Notes: a model not told the origin generated them from the sequence alone. 64,000 bases of DNA from Reticulitermes lucifugus (GCA_026260175.1 JAKCWW010000853.1:13890-77889), one strand, 5' to 3'; counted from the stretch's first letter, positions 1-12,186 are shown. Program-made: numbers and translations.

Positions 1-1460
1 TTTTACAGGTAATTTTCTTGAATTCGTTCGGTGTATATGACGTCCATTTGTTTTCGAACTATATCGGCACTACACTTTGTGTTTGTCGTTATTATCTATT
101 GAGATCGTCGAGGTTATTAAAACTTGTTATTAAATTGTATAAAATATTAAAACTGTTAAAACCGTTGGTTATGTTTATATTGAAGTCCGTATTCTGTTGT
201 AGTGTTGTCTCGTTGCGTAGGTGCGAATGACCGTCATTTGAGGTATTTAACAACGAATGTGCCTACTTCATAAGGATATCTGAACTTGAGAAGGAAGGGC
301 GGTTGATGTAAATATGCGAGCAGTGACATAATTAGGAATCTACCTCGTTTTGCTTTTCTAATGTGGTGTTATTGAGCTAATTACGTTGGGTTTTTTGTAC
401 TGTAGGCATACGAATGCATGGAATATTTTAGTAGGGAAAATGGGAACGAAGCAAAGACTATGATATATGATAGACTGATGGGCTATGAAGTAGAAAGAAC
501 GGTTCTAGTATTGTTTGATCGTCTGTTTGCCATTAGCAGTCAACATGAGCTATCACTTAAAGAGAAATTTATTCAGGCGGATACACGCTAATATTTCTTT
601 CTTTCTATTATTAGGAAAGAACGATGTATTGAACACTATGTCTTATTGTTCTATTAAATTAATACTATAAATTTACGCTGTCAACTTACAGTTCATAAAT
701 GGAGAATTTGATATTTATTCTTGCTTCGAAGACACTAGTACACATCAAGTACTGTACTATAATTTTGTTGATGCTTACGGGATCAGGGGTTTAGAAGGAA
801 TAAAACGACACTTTAATCCCGACAATTTTATAAATTTTCAGCTTCACTGGCCGACGTCATGCGTACTTATCTAAGCTTACACTGGAACCTGTGTTCATTA
901 TTTCAGAATAAAATCAGACGAAACACGAACTCGTATGCAATATAAAATTGCAGTGAATCATGACAAACCTTAATCGCTTTAGTGTTGTTATGGAACGGTG
1001 TGAATGACGCCAATTTATATGTCTGGGGATTTTCATCTCCAGACCCTTTCTGCGTCAGCGTTGCTGTAATCCGGCTGTCATTCTGTCGGGCGAGCAGTTC
1101 GATTTTCTCGGTGTTAAAAAGGAATGATTTACAGTCTCAGAATTTTGTGCTATGTACGTATTCTTTTTTAATGCAAATAATTCAAGTTGAAATTATGAAA
1201 ACCGGAATGGTCGAAACGAAATATGGGTTATTAAACAATTAGGTGACTTGGGAGATCAATTTCGGTTTTGTTCGTGGCTTAAAGAGAATGAGCAGTGGTA
1301 TATTTACATTACTTTACAGTGTGTGGTTGAAATGATTGAGTCACGTATCGACAGAGATTTCGCAATTAAGGGCTGTCCCTAAAGCACTTCTCTTCCTTGT
1401 ATAATTGCGACTAGAGGGTCGATGGGCGGTAGACAGGTAAGGATTAATTTTCAAGTTAGC
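1..1460. other. gene-free AT-rich stretch
   Basis: I see no gene or recognisable repeat here. The open frames are short, lack codon-like composition and match no family I know. Confidence 0.5.
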
Positions 1461-1464
1461 TAAA

Positions 1465-1487
1465 TTTTATTTATTTATTTATTTATG
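1465..1487. repeat. (ATTT)n microsatellite
   Basis: About five tandem ATTT units, directly visible. Confidence 0.9.
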
Positions 1488-1572
1488 TGTCCAGATGTCT
1501 CTGGCGGTAGCTTAACGTGACTCATATTACTGTGCTAAATATATAAAGAACCAACAAGTATCTGTGAGACAC

Positions 1573-1797
1573 AACCTGTATTTGACATACGGAACATAAA
1601 AACAGCTACGTGTTTCGACTTTGAAGGAAGTTACCATCAAGCTACAAAATATTTTATAAGCTGGCGTAATTTACAACAACTACTTGCATTGTTGTACACT
1701 ACGCCCTCTTATGAAATATTGTACAGCCCCGATGATGGCTTATTTAAAGCCGAAACATGTAGCTATTTTAATTTTTGTATATCAAATATCTGCCGTG
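1573..1797. mobile_element. palindromic foldback element A
   Basis: Two arms of about 110 bases (roughly 1573-1690 and 1690-1797) are imperfect reverse complements, meeting at TTGTTG near 1690. Each arm contains a motif of the form (C/T)TGATG-hairpin-GAAACA(C/T)GTAGC. In the right arm CCGATGA (1729-1735) is followed by the GGCTT/AAGCC hairpin and GAAACATGT. The arms have many mismatches, so this is an old copy. No coding capacity. I infer membership of the same structural class as the elements at 28857 and 61379. No clear target duplication. Confidence 0.7.
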
Positions 1798-1799
1798 TT

Positions 1800-2394
1800 T
1801 GACGGACATTTACTGGCTGTCTAGCAGTATGCTCTTTGGCTAGCAGCTAGACGACCGGTACTGTGTCCGTACAGTATGACCGTGCTGTCTGCCATCAAAT
1901 ATATACCGGAGGCTCTTTCTCTGGGGTGAACTACCAAACGTATGAAATTCGCAGTTCTCTTGGGCACGGTGCCTAGGGTTAATTGCCTACAACTTTACTT
2001 GCGTCCTTTCGTGGCATGGTGCTTTGGTATAGATAACTTTATACCCTTCTAACCATTGAAAGCCCATTGGTAGCTACTCGCACATGTACAGCCAAACCTC
2101 TGCATTTGGCCACACTGTATTTATGTATTTGGTATGATTCTCACAGTAAATAACTCTTATATTCCTAAACGCCATTTTACAGTTTTGTCTTTATATGGAT
2201 ATGGATCATGCAAAAGTATATTTAATCTCTTAGTAGTATAGTCACAAGCAATGCATACACTTGCGACACGTATCACAAGTGTATGTGTTGGTTGTGACTG
2301 TACTACTGATAAGAGTAAAATATACTCGTGCATGTACATACCAACGGCGATGTCTAATATTAAAATTAAAAAAGATATGGATAATGTTCTTTGT
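1800..2394. other. nothing recognised
   Basis: AT-rich sequence with no gene, tandem repeat or known element that I can see. Confidence 0.45.
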
Positions 2395-2528
2395 GAGGTA
2401 AAGGTAAAGGTAAATTTCTCCCTAGAAGAGTCCATGAAGGCCCAGAGGGGGAGTAGAGGTATAGCTCTACTCTTTCTTTAACCCTGGCACTAGATGAGGG
2501 TGGGTGACCAACTCCACGCCCCGCTGAA
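2395..2528 (-). mobile_element. SINE family S1, 5'-truncated copy
   Basis: Read on the minus strand this is the 3' part of the main SINE of the window. It runs from the block ending in GTTGACC/CACCC, through AGAGTAGAGCTATACCTCTAC, to a CTTTACCTTTACC tail. The tRNA-like head is missing. It matches 23322-23609 closely over the shared part. Confidence 0.85.
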
Positions 2529-2704
2529 ATTTTACGTATAATTTAGACGAACGTCATTCTTTAAAAAATTAAGTAATTAAAATATTTATTATAAATTAGT
2601 AAGCTACTTTATTACCGTCAACACAACTATTTATTGGCATTTTTGTTGTGAAGAAGGGCCCCGCAGCAGAAGCTACGGACGCACAGCAGCCTTGAAGTTT
2701 ATTG

Positions 2705-2938
2705 TTCAACCCCGTGATGAAGATGAAAGATGATCAGTTTTTTTTTTCATTTTTTACAAGTAATGGAGCACCGGTGGAATGAAATGACAGGGGAAAACCG
2801 AAGTACTCGGGGGGGGGGAACCTTTCCCAGTGCCACTTTGTCCACCACGAAACCCACATGGACTGACCCGGGATCGAACCCGGGCCTCCGCGGTGGGAGG
2901 CCGGCGGATAACCGCCTGAGCCATGGCACGGCATATTG
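2705..2938 (-). mobile_element. tRNA-derived SINE, family S4
   Basis: On the minus strand it begins GCCGTGCCATGGCTCAGGCG, a tRNA-like head with an A-box (TGGCTCAGGCGG) and a B-box (GGTTCGATCCC) set in a G/C stem. A body (GTGGGTTTCGTGGTGGACAA) and an AT-rich, ATCTTCATC-containing 3' end follow. A second, more decayed copy lies at 22975-23142 in the same orientation. It is not a functional tRNA gene: the cloverleaf is imperfect and the transcript would run into the SINE body. A poly-G run (2810-2818) and a poly-T run (2738-2747) lie inside it. Confidence 0.75.
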
Positions 2939-2939
2939 G

Positions 2940-3717
2940 TATTACTAATATATTTCTTTACTATCTTCGGTTAGGCGGTCTGTTGTAAATATGTGTAGGT
3001 ATTGTATTACTTGCGACCTCTTTCTTGTTTAACCTGTCATTTACAAATTTCAAGCAGGTCATATTATTTTTATCTTGAAATTTTCTCTATGTTACGTGTA
3101 TTGCAGTATAGGAAGGTTTCTTTCCGAGATTTAAGAACTTAGTATATCTCATAAACTCTGTGCGATGTTTCGTACGATTGTGGTTTTTAATGCATGAGAA
3201 TATAATACGGAGTCTTTCTGTAGTAAAGACAATATTTATTTTTAGGTTTGAACTTTGTATCATTAAAATGTCTATGTTCCTTGGTTTATCTTTTGGTTTA
3301 TGCATGTTTATTTTATGGCGTGGTTTGTTTTTGCCGAACTGTATTATGGAGAGACATTTCTCGTGATGCAGTGAGATAGGAAGATGCCCTAAGGACAAAC
3401 GGGTTTAAACTGATAACAATTTTAGTAGTTGCAACAACTGTGTATGAAATGAAAATAAATGTGCATATATTATTAGGAGCATAAGATTTATTATCAACAC
3501 GACAACTCTCAAAGGCTTCTTCAATCAGCGTCTAATTGAGATTCATTAATGCAAATTTCTGTCACAAAGAATTCCTATGGAATAGAATTATTTTTACCTA
3601 CTGTAGAGGGACTCTAAGGTTGAATTTAGCGTTTCGTTATGTTGACTGATAATGATTTCTCTTGCAAGAATTTAATTAATTCAGTGTCTCTGTTATACAA
3701 AACGTCCGACTGTCAGC
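2940..3717. other. nothing recognised
   Basis: AT-rich DNA. The open frames on both strands near 3087-3398 overlap each other and resemble nothing I know, so I treat them as chance. Confidence 0.45.
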
Positions 3718-3845
3718 AGTGGTGGAATAATTAGCAGCACACTTGCTTCGTGATCAGAAAGTCCCGACTCGACTCTCGACGACGTGACAGCTTACTTTAA
3801 GCGTCTTCGAGGTTTCATTCAATGTATTTAGGTTAATTCCGAGGC
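3718..3845 (+). mobile_element. degenerate tRNA-derived SINE fragment
   Basis: The start resembles a tRNA-like head: GGTGGAATAATTAGCAGCAC in A-box position, then CTTCGTGATCAGAAAGTCCC and GACTCGACTCTCGACGA where the B-box (GGTTCGACTCCC) would be. Both boxes are mutated. The 3' limit is a guess. Confidence 0.45.
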
Positions 3846-3849
3846 AATG

Positions 3850-4620
3850 CATTGAAGTATTCCTAATTCCAAATTTGTATATACTCAGCATTTATCGTGT
3901 TGATCATATTTATTCTAAACTCCGAAGCCGAAACAGCATCGTCAAATAATCCGTATAAACATCTTTAGTTCTGTAATAAAGGAAACTCTTATTCTGTCTG
4001 AAAGTCTCACACGAAAATTCTTCTTGAGGATCACACGTTTTGGAAATGACATAACACGAAGTGTTTCTTTTAATTTCTAAACTTACTTGCACGATACTGA
4101 ACTAGAATACCCAAATTCCAAAATTCGGAATGAGACCGAGTGAATATTTCTTGTAAGATCCTTTTATTCTATTACGTTACAAATGACCAGCGCCCATTCT
4201 GTTTTTAGCCTACTGTCCTTTCATAAAGAAAAAGCTAGCCTCATGCCGTCATCACGTTTTCTGTGCGCCTCCAGTTTCAGCTTTTGAAACAGTTGACTGA
4301 CTCTCATGAAACTTGACTTATAGGCTTACATTATGCTGTTGGAGGCTACACCAACACAGCACTTCCTAAGTTTCTACTGTCAGGCTTACCAACATGGCGG
4401 ACGCGATTTTGTAAGGGGGAGGGGGGAACGACGAGTAGTGTGATTTTCTCATCGGTTGGCACAAGTTTGGACCATAAACATACCTGTAGGCCCTACATAA
4501 TGTTTGAAAGGTTTTTCGTGAGTCAAGCGTTTGAACATGGTGACGGTGCGAAGCTTTGAGGTTATAGTCGACAAATTTAGCGTAGACAGAATGTGAACAA
4601 TAAATTATTCACAAAGTAAC
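3850..4620. other. nothing recognised
   Basis: No gene or repeat seen. It includes a short G-rich run at about 4419-4430. Confidence 0.4.
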
Positions 4621-4624
4621 GCAA

Positions 4625-4735
4625 TAATTAATAATAAACATTACGTGAACCATAAGTTATAATTAGAGAATAGCAGCAACACCCTATACCCTAGAAACAT
4701 GCTTTGTTTCAGGTTATAATTGTAAATACCCTCCT
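4625..4735 (+). repeat. dispersed repeat R, copy 1
   Basis: About 110 bases closely match 51485-51600 on the same strand. The most conserved block is CCCTAGAAACATG.TTTGTTTCAGG and the following ATAATTGTAAATACCCT. I do not know the family. At its right edge it passes directly into the S2 SINE tail, which the other copy lacks, so the repeat boundary is near 4735. Confidence 0.75.
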
Positions 4736-4790
4736 AGAACCCTAAGGGCCTGTCCAGGCCTGTAATGGGATTGCTTTACCTTTTACCTTT
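4735..4790 (+). mobile_element. 3' tail of SINE family S2
   Basis: The segment starting GAACCCTAAGGGCCTGTCC matches the reverse complement of 36357-36395 essentially base for base. It runs into GGGATTGCTTTACC and TTTTACCTTTA. Only the 3' end of the SINE is present. Confidence 0.75.
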
Positions 4791-5379
4791 ACTCCATTCT
4801 TTGGTAAGATTGCAGGGAATGTCGGCCTGGATGTGACGCACAGGTTAAAGTGTGTAGCTGAAGGTGGCCTGCGAACCGCTTGCTTGTAACACCTTCTTGC
4901 ATCGTATTCGTGCAAAGTGACGTGACGTATGTCGCGAGATCTGAAAGTCAGGCATCCCGGATATGAGGGAGACGTCATTCCTCTCGGTCGAGGAAGTGCT
5001 TTAATGCTCATGAGATGACAGTAGGGAGTGTAATGTAATGATGAATAACATTTCAACCCCCTCCCCCTTGCGCATCCGGTTATTGAATAGGTTGGAATAC
5101 GGTGGATCTGATGTGGCTTCCTAGTCGTTACGAGAAACTAAGCACAAAATGTACTGCACACGGCACCGTGTTCTGGCGTGCTTCTGTGGCCTCTGTTCAT
5201 CGCATCCAGACATCGTCAGTACCGGAGTAATCAAGGATAAGATGGGCAGCCCATGTAGATCGCCTGCATATATCATTTTAGGTGGAAAACCCGAAACGGT
5301 CTTAATATTTGGGAGACACAGGCGATAAAAGGGTTGTAATTTTAAATGAATTCCACAGAGAGTGCGTGAAACTAACAAA
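4791..5379. other. nothing recognised
   Basis: Moderately GC-rich, possibly an unrecognised repeat. The 104-residue minus-strand frame (4742-5056) overlaps the S2 tail and is not a believable gene. Confidence 0.4.
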
Positions 5380-5525
5380 ACTCATGTCTCATATGCCGGA
5401 GGACCCGGGTTCAAACTTCGGCTCAAGACCAGCTGTCCTGATGTAGCTGCTTGCCGTTTTCCTCATTTCTCCAGAAAAATGCAGGGATAGTGCCTTAAAT
5501 AAGCCATCTAGTCTTATCCATTTTC
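5380..5525 (+). mobile_element. tRNA-derived SINE fragment
   Basis: It starts in the B-box region (GGAGGACCCGGGTTCAAACTT), followed by a body with CAGCTGTCCTGATGTAGCTG, TTTTCCTCATTTCTCCAG and ATAGTGCCTTAAATAAG. I recall this body type from insect SINEs. The A-box half is missing or unrecognisable. Confidence 0.5.
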
Positions 5526-5529
5526 ACTC

Positions 5530-8500
5530 AATGAATTTAACTTTTGCGTGAATAATATGCAGTGTGTGGGTTTCTTGTTAAGTAATTTTCTCAGTCTTCT
5601 GAAATCACTCTCTAAGGTTCAATATGTTTTCGTAACCATTTTGTTCCTCGTAGTCTGAGTTCTTCCCTCAGAATTACCGAGTTTGGGGCGTTCAGAAGTA
5701 AGAGGTAAAATTGTAATTTTTATAAATAACTATTTATGTAAAACTGTTTGTATTCTGGAAATAAGACGCAATAAATTATATTGAAATGATTTGCAACCTA
5801 CATTTCCTGTCCCTTTAGCATAATCTATTCCATTTTCTGCGGAAGGTGGGTTCTTGATAATTTAGAGTGCGACTTTCCTCACATTCATACACACATCTTG
5901 GTTTTTATTTTTCTGAGAGGATCATGAAGCTGGCGTCAGATGATGAACATGTCGTAGTGTAACGTATATTATCTTGCCTCGAAGGTCATATGAAGCCATC
6001 ACAAAAGATTAGGAAGTAGGAAGCATGGGACATGGAACAGTGATCAGTAAAGAAGAAATCTTTTATTCACCATTTAAAGCACGCAATTCATGTAATATTG
6101 TGGCGTAAGAGTGGTGTTTACCTTGAATAACCTGTACTGGTCAGATTCAAAGGTTTCACGCATGATATTCAGTCATTAAGAGGTGAACATAAAGCATCAC
6201 TTTAATATTTTTTTAGAAATTTCTGAAAAATACAAAGTATTCTGACAAAAACTGCATACTTGTATCGAAGTTGAACAATTTATCCTAAACTTTCCCAATG
6301 CTGTGAAAGTTGTGCACTTATCGTCACTATGAACATTGTATCATTAACATTGTATGATTACTTGATATTATTTACATAATATTGTAAGGATTTATCCATT
6401 AACCCTCTGAAAGTGAGTTTATCTACGCCAGCCCGGATAAAGTAGCCCATGATTTGCAGGTAGTACAAGTAACAAAATAAATCTTGGCATATTAATTTTA
6501 ATATTTTAAAGAAGGAAAAATGCTGTCTTTAGCTGTTCGATGTTTTTCCAAAATCCACATTAATACTCTGGTTTAGAACGCTATGTTAAAAAACGCCCTT
6601 TCTGATAATGAAAATTACAAGCAAGCTTGTACACTACTTTTGGGGCTATCCGCATACCTACGATATATCTGCAACATGTTCCGGCGCATCTGGGCCGTTA
6701 TGGAGTTCAGTTTGATACAAGTGGAAGTGTGAAAGGTTTACATACATTTGCTTGACAGTAGTAGACACGTTAACATGACGTACCCTTTTAACTGGATTTC
6801 CTTGCTAGTATATACACTATTCTCATGCAGTAGTATGTAAAACTGTAATACGTTCAGTTGTATTAAGTTAAACTTAAAGGTTAATAGGGCAGTCCCGACA
6901 TCCGTGTACATGGTTTATAATTTTTGTATTTAATTTTTGATGTACGAAGTGAAATGCAACATTACACGCACTTCACATTGTCTATTATTTACTCAGGCTC
7001 CTTGCTCATGAATCTGACAAGTGTACTAATTTACACATTCAGCATGCGTGAGTCACTGTCTTGTATGAGCTTCAGACTTAATTTTTTCATCTCTTCGAGT
7101 GCCTCTTAGATGCACAATAAGTATACTTTTCAGGAAATTATTTGTTGTAGAGAAGAACGCAAGTCTGTCATTTGGCTTTGAGGAAAATGTTTTAAAACGA
7201 AGGTGTGAAGCGTTTGAAGGTATGTTCATAACTCAAAATGAAACAAATAGTAAGTTGTTTCGTACGTGACTTTTTTCTTTAATGGCACAGCATTTTTCAC
7301 TTTCCATACATGAATACGTTTATTGGTTATTCTAGTGTGTGATGCAGAGTAAAATCTGGTATGTGATGTCGGACGCGAGGCTCTGAAATTTTAACTCGTT
7401 CTTCTCCTCTTGGCCGATCCGAATGAAATGCTGCATGATGAAGGAAGCAAGCAGAATTTTCAGGTCCATTACCCAATGTCTGACGCCAGTTCCGCTTCCC
7501 TCCTTTGTGTCTGCTAGATTGACATAGTGGCGAGAATATTTCTGCTGATGGGAGGAAGAATATAAAGTAATTTACTTGAAGTGTAAATTAAGAGAAGGAT
7601 TTTTAAATAGCAATTGAAGTTGTATTTTTGGTTCCCGATCTATGGAAGTAAAGAAGGAATGGAATCATCGGCGACATCAGTGTGTGTCAAAACTAGTTAT
7701 TAATTGGACGACTCTGTAATTTGAGTGAACTGTTGTGCTACTTGTACGTGTAATTAAGCGTAAATGTTAATTCAATATCTGCAGAGAAGATAAGTGCTAT
7801 TATAAAATAAAAAAAGTATTTAAATGTGCACGTTTAAATTATTTTAAACAAACATTTATTTTGGTAAATTTGGATCTCCATACCATAAATGAATTATGCA
7901 TTTCTACAAAGGTTTCTGTGATGGCGGAGTTGCTGGTGATGAAATATTAATTCACAGTACTAGTTTCTTGAATTTGTGTTTCTAAATTCATCATAGAATT
8001 GTCGAACGTTTGCAGCCTTAAAGAGTCATCAAAGAGGCTGAACCATCTAGAATAGTGCAATCGAGTAGGCTGTGCGGAGGATACCGACTCCTGATGAAGA
8101 AGCCAGGGAGCTGAGAAGGAGCGTTTCATGTCTCCACCAGGCACGCATAATGAAGTAGTTGTGTACAGTTACTGATGTGATCTTGACATTTCGTAATGCA
8201 ATGAAGAGAAAACGTGTTTCATGTTAAATTTGAGGTTGTTGTAGAGGTGAGTATAGATGTAACTGTCTTTCTTGATGTACATTGATGGAGTTTCTACCTT
8301 GCAATGAATGCAGGCATCTCCAAGACCTTGATACACACCCATCAGCCACAACACCCTAAGCTTAATCTATATCATTCAAGACTTCTAGACACTTTCATAT
8401 ACGTAATATGCTAATGCAGCATGTTGCCATTTAACCTTTCAAAGTTTAGCGGTTACTTTCTGTACCGTCAGGTGTAACACTAACAAATTCTACGTTGTAC

Positions 8501-8815
8501 ACATAGCCTGCATTTATGTATTTTGTCTGTATCTCAGAAGTAAAAGCGATGTTTGGCCTATACAACATTAACTGATTGGTTTTCATAACCTAGACAGAGA
8601 GTGTTTACTGCGCGGTACGAAATGGGTCTTTAGATAAAACAGATTACAATTCGTCTTTAAAGGGTAATATTTTTTCTTAGTAGGACTGTCATATCGAAAG
8701 TAGTTCGTGTAAGACTCTTATTAATCCTTTGTTCACAAGATTCACGTATTTTTGAGACTGAGTTTCACAATTACATACTGGTGTTGCTTCTTCTTAAGAA
8801 ATGTTTGTATCTGGA
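5530..8815. other. long stretch without recognised features
   Basis: More than 3 kb of AT-rich sequence. I see no gene, tandem array or element. Open frames are below 70 codons. Confidence 0.45.
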
Positions 8816-8879
8816 CAAGTAAGTGGTTGGATGGCTGGCTTGCAATAACTCGCTCGCTCCACGGAGCAGAGTCCTACGA

Positions 8880-9110
8880 GAGAAGCAAATAGGTTCTTAA
8901 TTAGTGAAAACGTTTCTAGAAGTTCATGGAACCCGAAGATTCATGACCGTTTTCCCAACAGTCCGCCACATTTCCGTATCCTGAGCCATATGAATCAAGT
9001 ACACGCCCTCCCATCCTAGTTATTTAAGATGCCTTTGAATATTATTCTCCAATCTACATCTAGGTCTTCCAGTGGGTTTCTTCAGGATTTCCTACCAAGA
9101 CCATGTAAGC
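8880..9110 (-). pseudogene. LINE fragment, C-terminal end of reverse-transcriptase ORF
   Basis: Translating the minus strand from about 9085 gives KPTGRPRCRLENNIQRHLK, a stop, LGWEGVYLIHMAQDTEMW, then RTVGKTVMNLRVP and a stop. This matches the tail of the LINE at 18160-18830: the GRPR.R.ENNI block, then a DLAQDRDRW-type block, then the terminal MNLRVP. It is a 3' fragment of a non-LTR retrotransposon with at least one internal stop. The last coding residues and the 3' untranslated part lie toward the lower coordinates. I do not assign a clade. Confidence 0.75.
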
Positions 9111-9114
9111 ATTT

Positions 9115-9815
9115 ATATTGTGACCAATGAAAGAGGCTAAAGTCTTTATACTCTCCATTACAGCAGACAGCATCTCGAACTTTGTTGCTTCGAAACACGA
9201 ACAAACAAGCTGGATAATCCAGAGGTACATGTATTGCTGGGATGAAACTACAAAGGTGATATGGCGAAATGAAAGCTACATTCGTTCGCACTGGAGTTCC
9301 CGTGGCATTTTGAAGAAGAATGCCGTAATCTGGTTTTGACGTGTTGTGGTGATTGTGTTCTCATAGTACACCAACTCGTATAAACCTCGAGGATAATGGA
9401 AGGTATTTCTGCATTATCTGTAGTCCGAAGCACGAGACCTTTATACTGTACAAACACAGTATATTATAGGCGAATTGTGTGTACGTTTACAAAGGCTCTC
9501 TGTTTATTTAAAACAGGTTATCACTTAACTCCGCGATGCTAGAGAAACGGGTCAGGCTGGACAAGAAGTTCGCTTGGCGGTCCTTCTCCATAGAATGTCA
9601 CCACACATCAGAAAGCGGTTTACCTGTTAAGTACAAGGAACAAAACTAACTTAAGCAACTTAGCTAATTAAACTAGTTGACGTAGCTAGAGTAAATTGAA
9701 TGAACTACACAGACGTCAAGCAGACTGGTATCGGTAACGGGTTACACGTGTTAGGGTGGCTCGCAGCTATTACGTATGACTAAGAGTTTCTGGCATATGT
9801 TAATACGGTAACGTG
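9115..9815. other. nothing recognised
   Basis: No gene or repeat recognised. The overlapping 69-70 residue frames on both strands look like chance. Confidence 0.4.
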
Positions 9816-9819
9816 TGTT

Positions 9820-10512
9820 TGCGAGATCGTGATCTACTGAACTACGGAATGGATCTTTATAAGATAGATATTTTAGAAAGCTTATGATTCGGTATTGGTG
9901 GCAATAGCCTTTGTTTTTACATAACACCTTCTCACAAAATTGTTTTTAACGAAAGAACGCTAACGTTAAAAAAATATAGTTGCCTCTTCACCGGAGTACA
10001 TGAAATGTGTTATATTCCCTTAGCCTCCAGTGGTTGCAGCACATTAACGTAAAAGTCTTGCACGAGCACTGAATACTGGTACTAATCTGTGGCTGCATAG
10101 CAGCGGAAGTTATTGGCTCTTTATAAACTATCCTTATACCCAGGATTCAGTTATGTTCAACATGTCCTACCATTACCATCAAACTGTGCAAAAGACAATT
10201 TCCTATCAAAATCGCATTTGCTGTGACAATCAATAAAGCTCAAGGACAGAGGTTTAAACGTGTTCGAATATATGTACCATCGCCTGTTTTTTCCGTGACC
10301 AACCCTGTGTGGCATTTTGCCGAGCCTCCTCATGTGGCAAAGTCACAGTTGCAGTTACTGAAGGGCACCGAATGCATTCAGAAAGTGACAGATTAACAAT
10401 TTCAGACCTTGTGTATCGAGAAGTGCTTTGAAGTTTCAAATATATAAATAAACAATTGTTTATTAAATGTTTTATTTTTATACGTGCGAGTTTTTCGCAC
10501 GGGTACAACTAG
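9820..10512 (+). mobile_element. Helitron 3' part (rolling-circle transposon)
   Basis: Three lines of evidence agree. First, 10127-10431 encodes the end of a Pif1-like Helitron helicase. Second, the 3' end has a 6-bp hairpin (CGTGCG at 10483-10488, CGCACG at 10496-10501, 7-base loop). It is followed eight bases later by CTAG (10509-10512) and then T, the usual Helitron 3' terminus (hairpin, CTRR, insertion before T). Third, the stretch from about 9825 to 10000 matches the body of a second copy at 21785-22241. The 5' TC end was not located, so the left boundary is a minimum. Confidence 0.8.
10127..10431 (+). pseudogene. Helitron helicase C-terminus, broken
   Basis: The frame starting near 10127 reads LIPRIQLCSTC, then QFPIKIAFAVTINKAQGQ and FKRVRIYVPSPVFS. 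This is the late Pif1/RecD-like helicase region: QFP..LAFAMTINKSQGQ is a highly conserved block of Helitron helicases. Just after PVFS the reading shifts by one base and continues RDQPCVAFCRASSCGKVTVA to a TGA at 10429-10431. The canonical form of that block is HGQLYVALSR. So there is one frameshift in a short fragment, and the Rep/HUH part of the protein is absent. Confidence 0.85.
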
Positions 10513-10519
10513 TACTTCA

Positions 10520-12180
10520 AAATAGGACATGAAGCCTTCTATCCAGATACTACCTACTTACCACTCATGATAATTTTATCATTTAATTCGACATCATAGG
10601 GTATATCTGGGCAGTTGAAGCTGTGTGTTTAAGTAACTTAAGTATAATAAACAAATTAACTAGCGGTGTGACTGGCCAAAATATTGACTGAGTTCGAATA
10701 AAGAGTATTCGCTTATCATTCAAATGTCCAAACAAATACTCAGTTGTAACAGAAACTGAATACGCTTTACCGCCCATATGAAATCCCGCTAGTAAACCGT
10801 TTATGAAGACAGAGAGTCTACTGATTTTTTAAAGCTTGATTCCATTATATCTCACATGCCGTCTTTCGATGTTTCCAAATAATTCCGTCTTTATGCCCAT
10901 TTCTTTATTATTTTTTTAATTTTACACGTTTTCTCATCTTAATTTCCTTGGTCTGTCCATTATAACTATGCAGGTTGACAAGAATAAATTATGAACTTGC
11001 CAATTATGTTTTGATTTTCAGTGCCATACGTTTGTATTTTTGACTAATTGATTATATTTATCCATCACTTACAACAATTTTTATTATTTATTATATCAGT
11101 TACGCAATTTTCCTCATTGTGCTATTTGTTTACTTCTTGTATACTAAACCGAGCATCGCGGTTGTCTGATTAGTAATCCTGCTTACTATTTAGAAGGACA
11201 CAACTTAGGTATGGCTCGGAGGCCAGATATCCCGATAGAAGTTTCGTGATGTTTTTCAGTCGTTCCGAACAAATTCTCTAGGTTTAAAATAGGCAACAAT
11301 TCTTACCTTCCACCCATTCTAGTTTCACAATATAGAAGGCAGAAAAGATACAGTAGAATTATTGATCTCTTAAGAGCTCTTTTTATTTTGGACATCCCGT
11401 TGTGTTATACTCGTATATTACAGAGTAGTTTAATAATTACCATCAACACAACTGCTCAGTTGTGTTGATGGAAGCCAGTTCCTTTCGCGTGCGACTTTTG
11501 GTACGCAGGTCATAGTTTCGTCATCTGTGTCACAGTACATACATACTGTTGTTGGTCTTTTGATTTAATCCCTAAGTAATACAGCCGCCTTATACCCATA
11601 ATAATGACTGAGCTGTTCCAGTAGTGACGTCATGTGAGGCTCATGCAAGTTGAAGCCGTTAATTGAATGAACTGCGTGCTACACGCACACCACCTGCCAG
11701 ACGTGCAATCCTTCATAATCCCTATGGTTCCCAGGCACTGTGCTAGTCTGTGATTTAGTACTCCGACAGCGTAAAATACATTTGTCGCTAAGGAATCAAT
11801 TGGAATGAGATTACTGCAGCATTACACCTGCTGGGAATACTGGCAAGTGTGCAAAAAGCCCCTTACACGGAATAAATGACGTGCTAGTTGTACAACTGAT
11901 ACCGCCTGCATCGTTCGCACTGAACAGGGCGATTTAGCTGGTAGTTGTGTTTCAGAACGTAGGCCTACTCTTTTAAATGGCTTGAAAGCACCTGAAAATG
12001 TTAATACCAATAACGGATAACAGAATGACTTAAGTAAGGGGTATAAAACTTATGTGAGACCATACATGGATGCAGGATGCGTCAGAATCATAGTTCAGAT
12101 ATTGAAATGTAAATAAGACTCTCAGGAAACACCACCACGACGGACGGAATACGAGCTATGAGACAATGTTAGAAAATGTA
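10520..12180. other. mostly featureless; contains a short perfect hairpin
   Basis: No gene recognised. The only structure seen is the 32-base hairpin at 11440-11471. Confidence 0.45.
11440..11471. repeat. perfect 15-bp inverted repeat
   Basis: CCATCAACACAACTG, a two-base spacer, and its exact reverse complement. No T-run follows and no gene is adjacent, so I do not call it a terminator. Confidence 0.85.
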
Positions 12181-12186
12181 CTGATG

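Noticed and set aside
18-230. Small open frame at the left edge
   Set aside because: Low-complexity leucine-rich translation, no motif and no splice or promoter support.
11440-11471. Transcription terminator hairpin
   Set aside because: No adjacent gene and no T-run. Bacterial-type terminators do not apply here.
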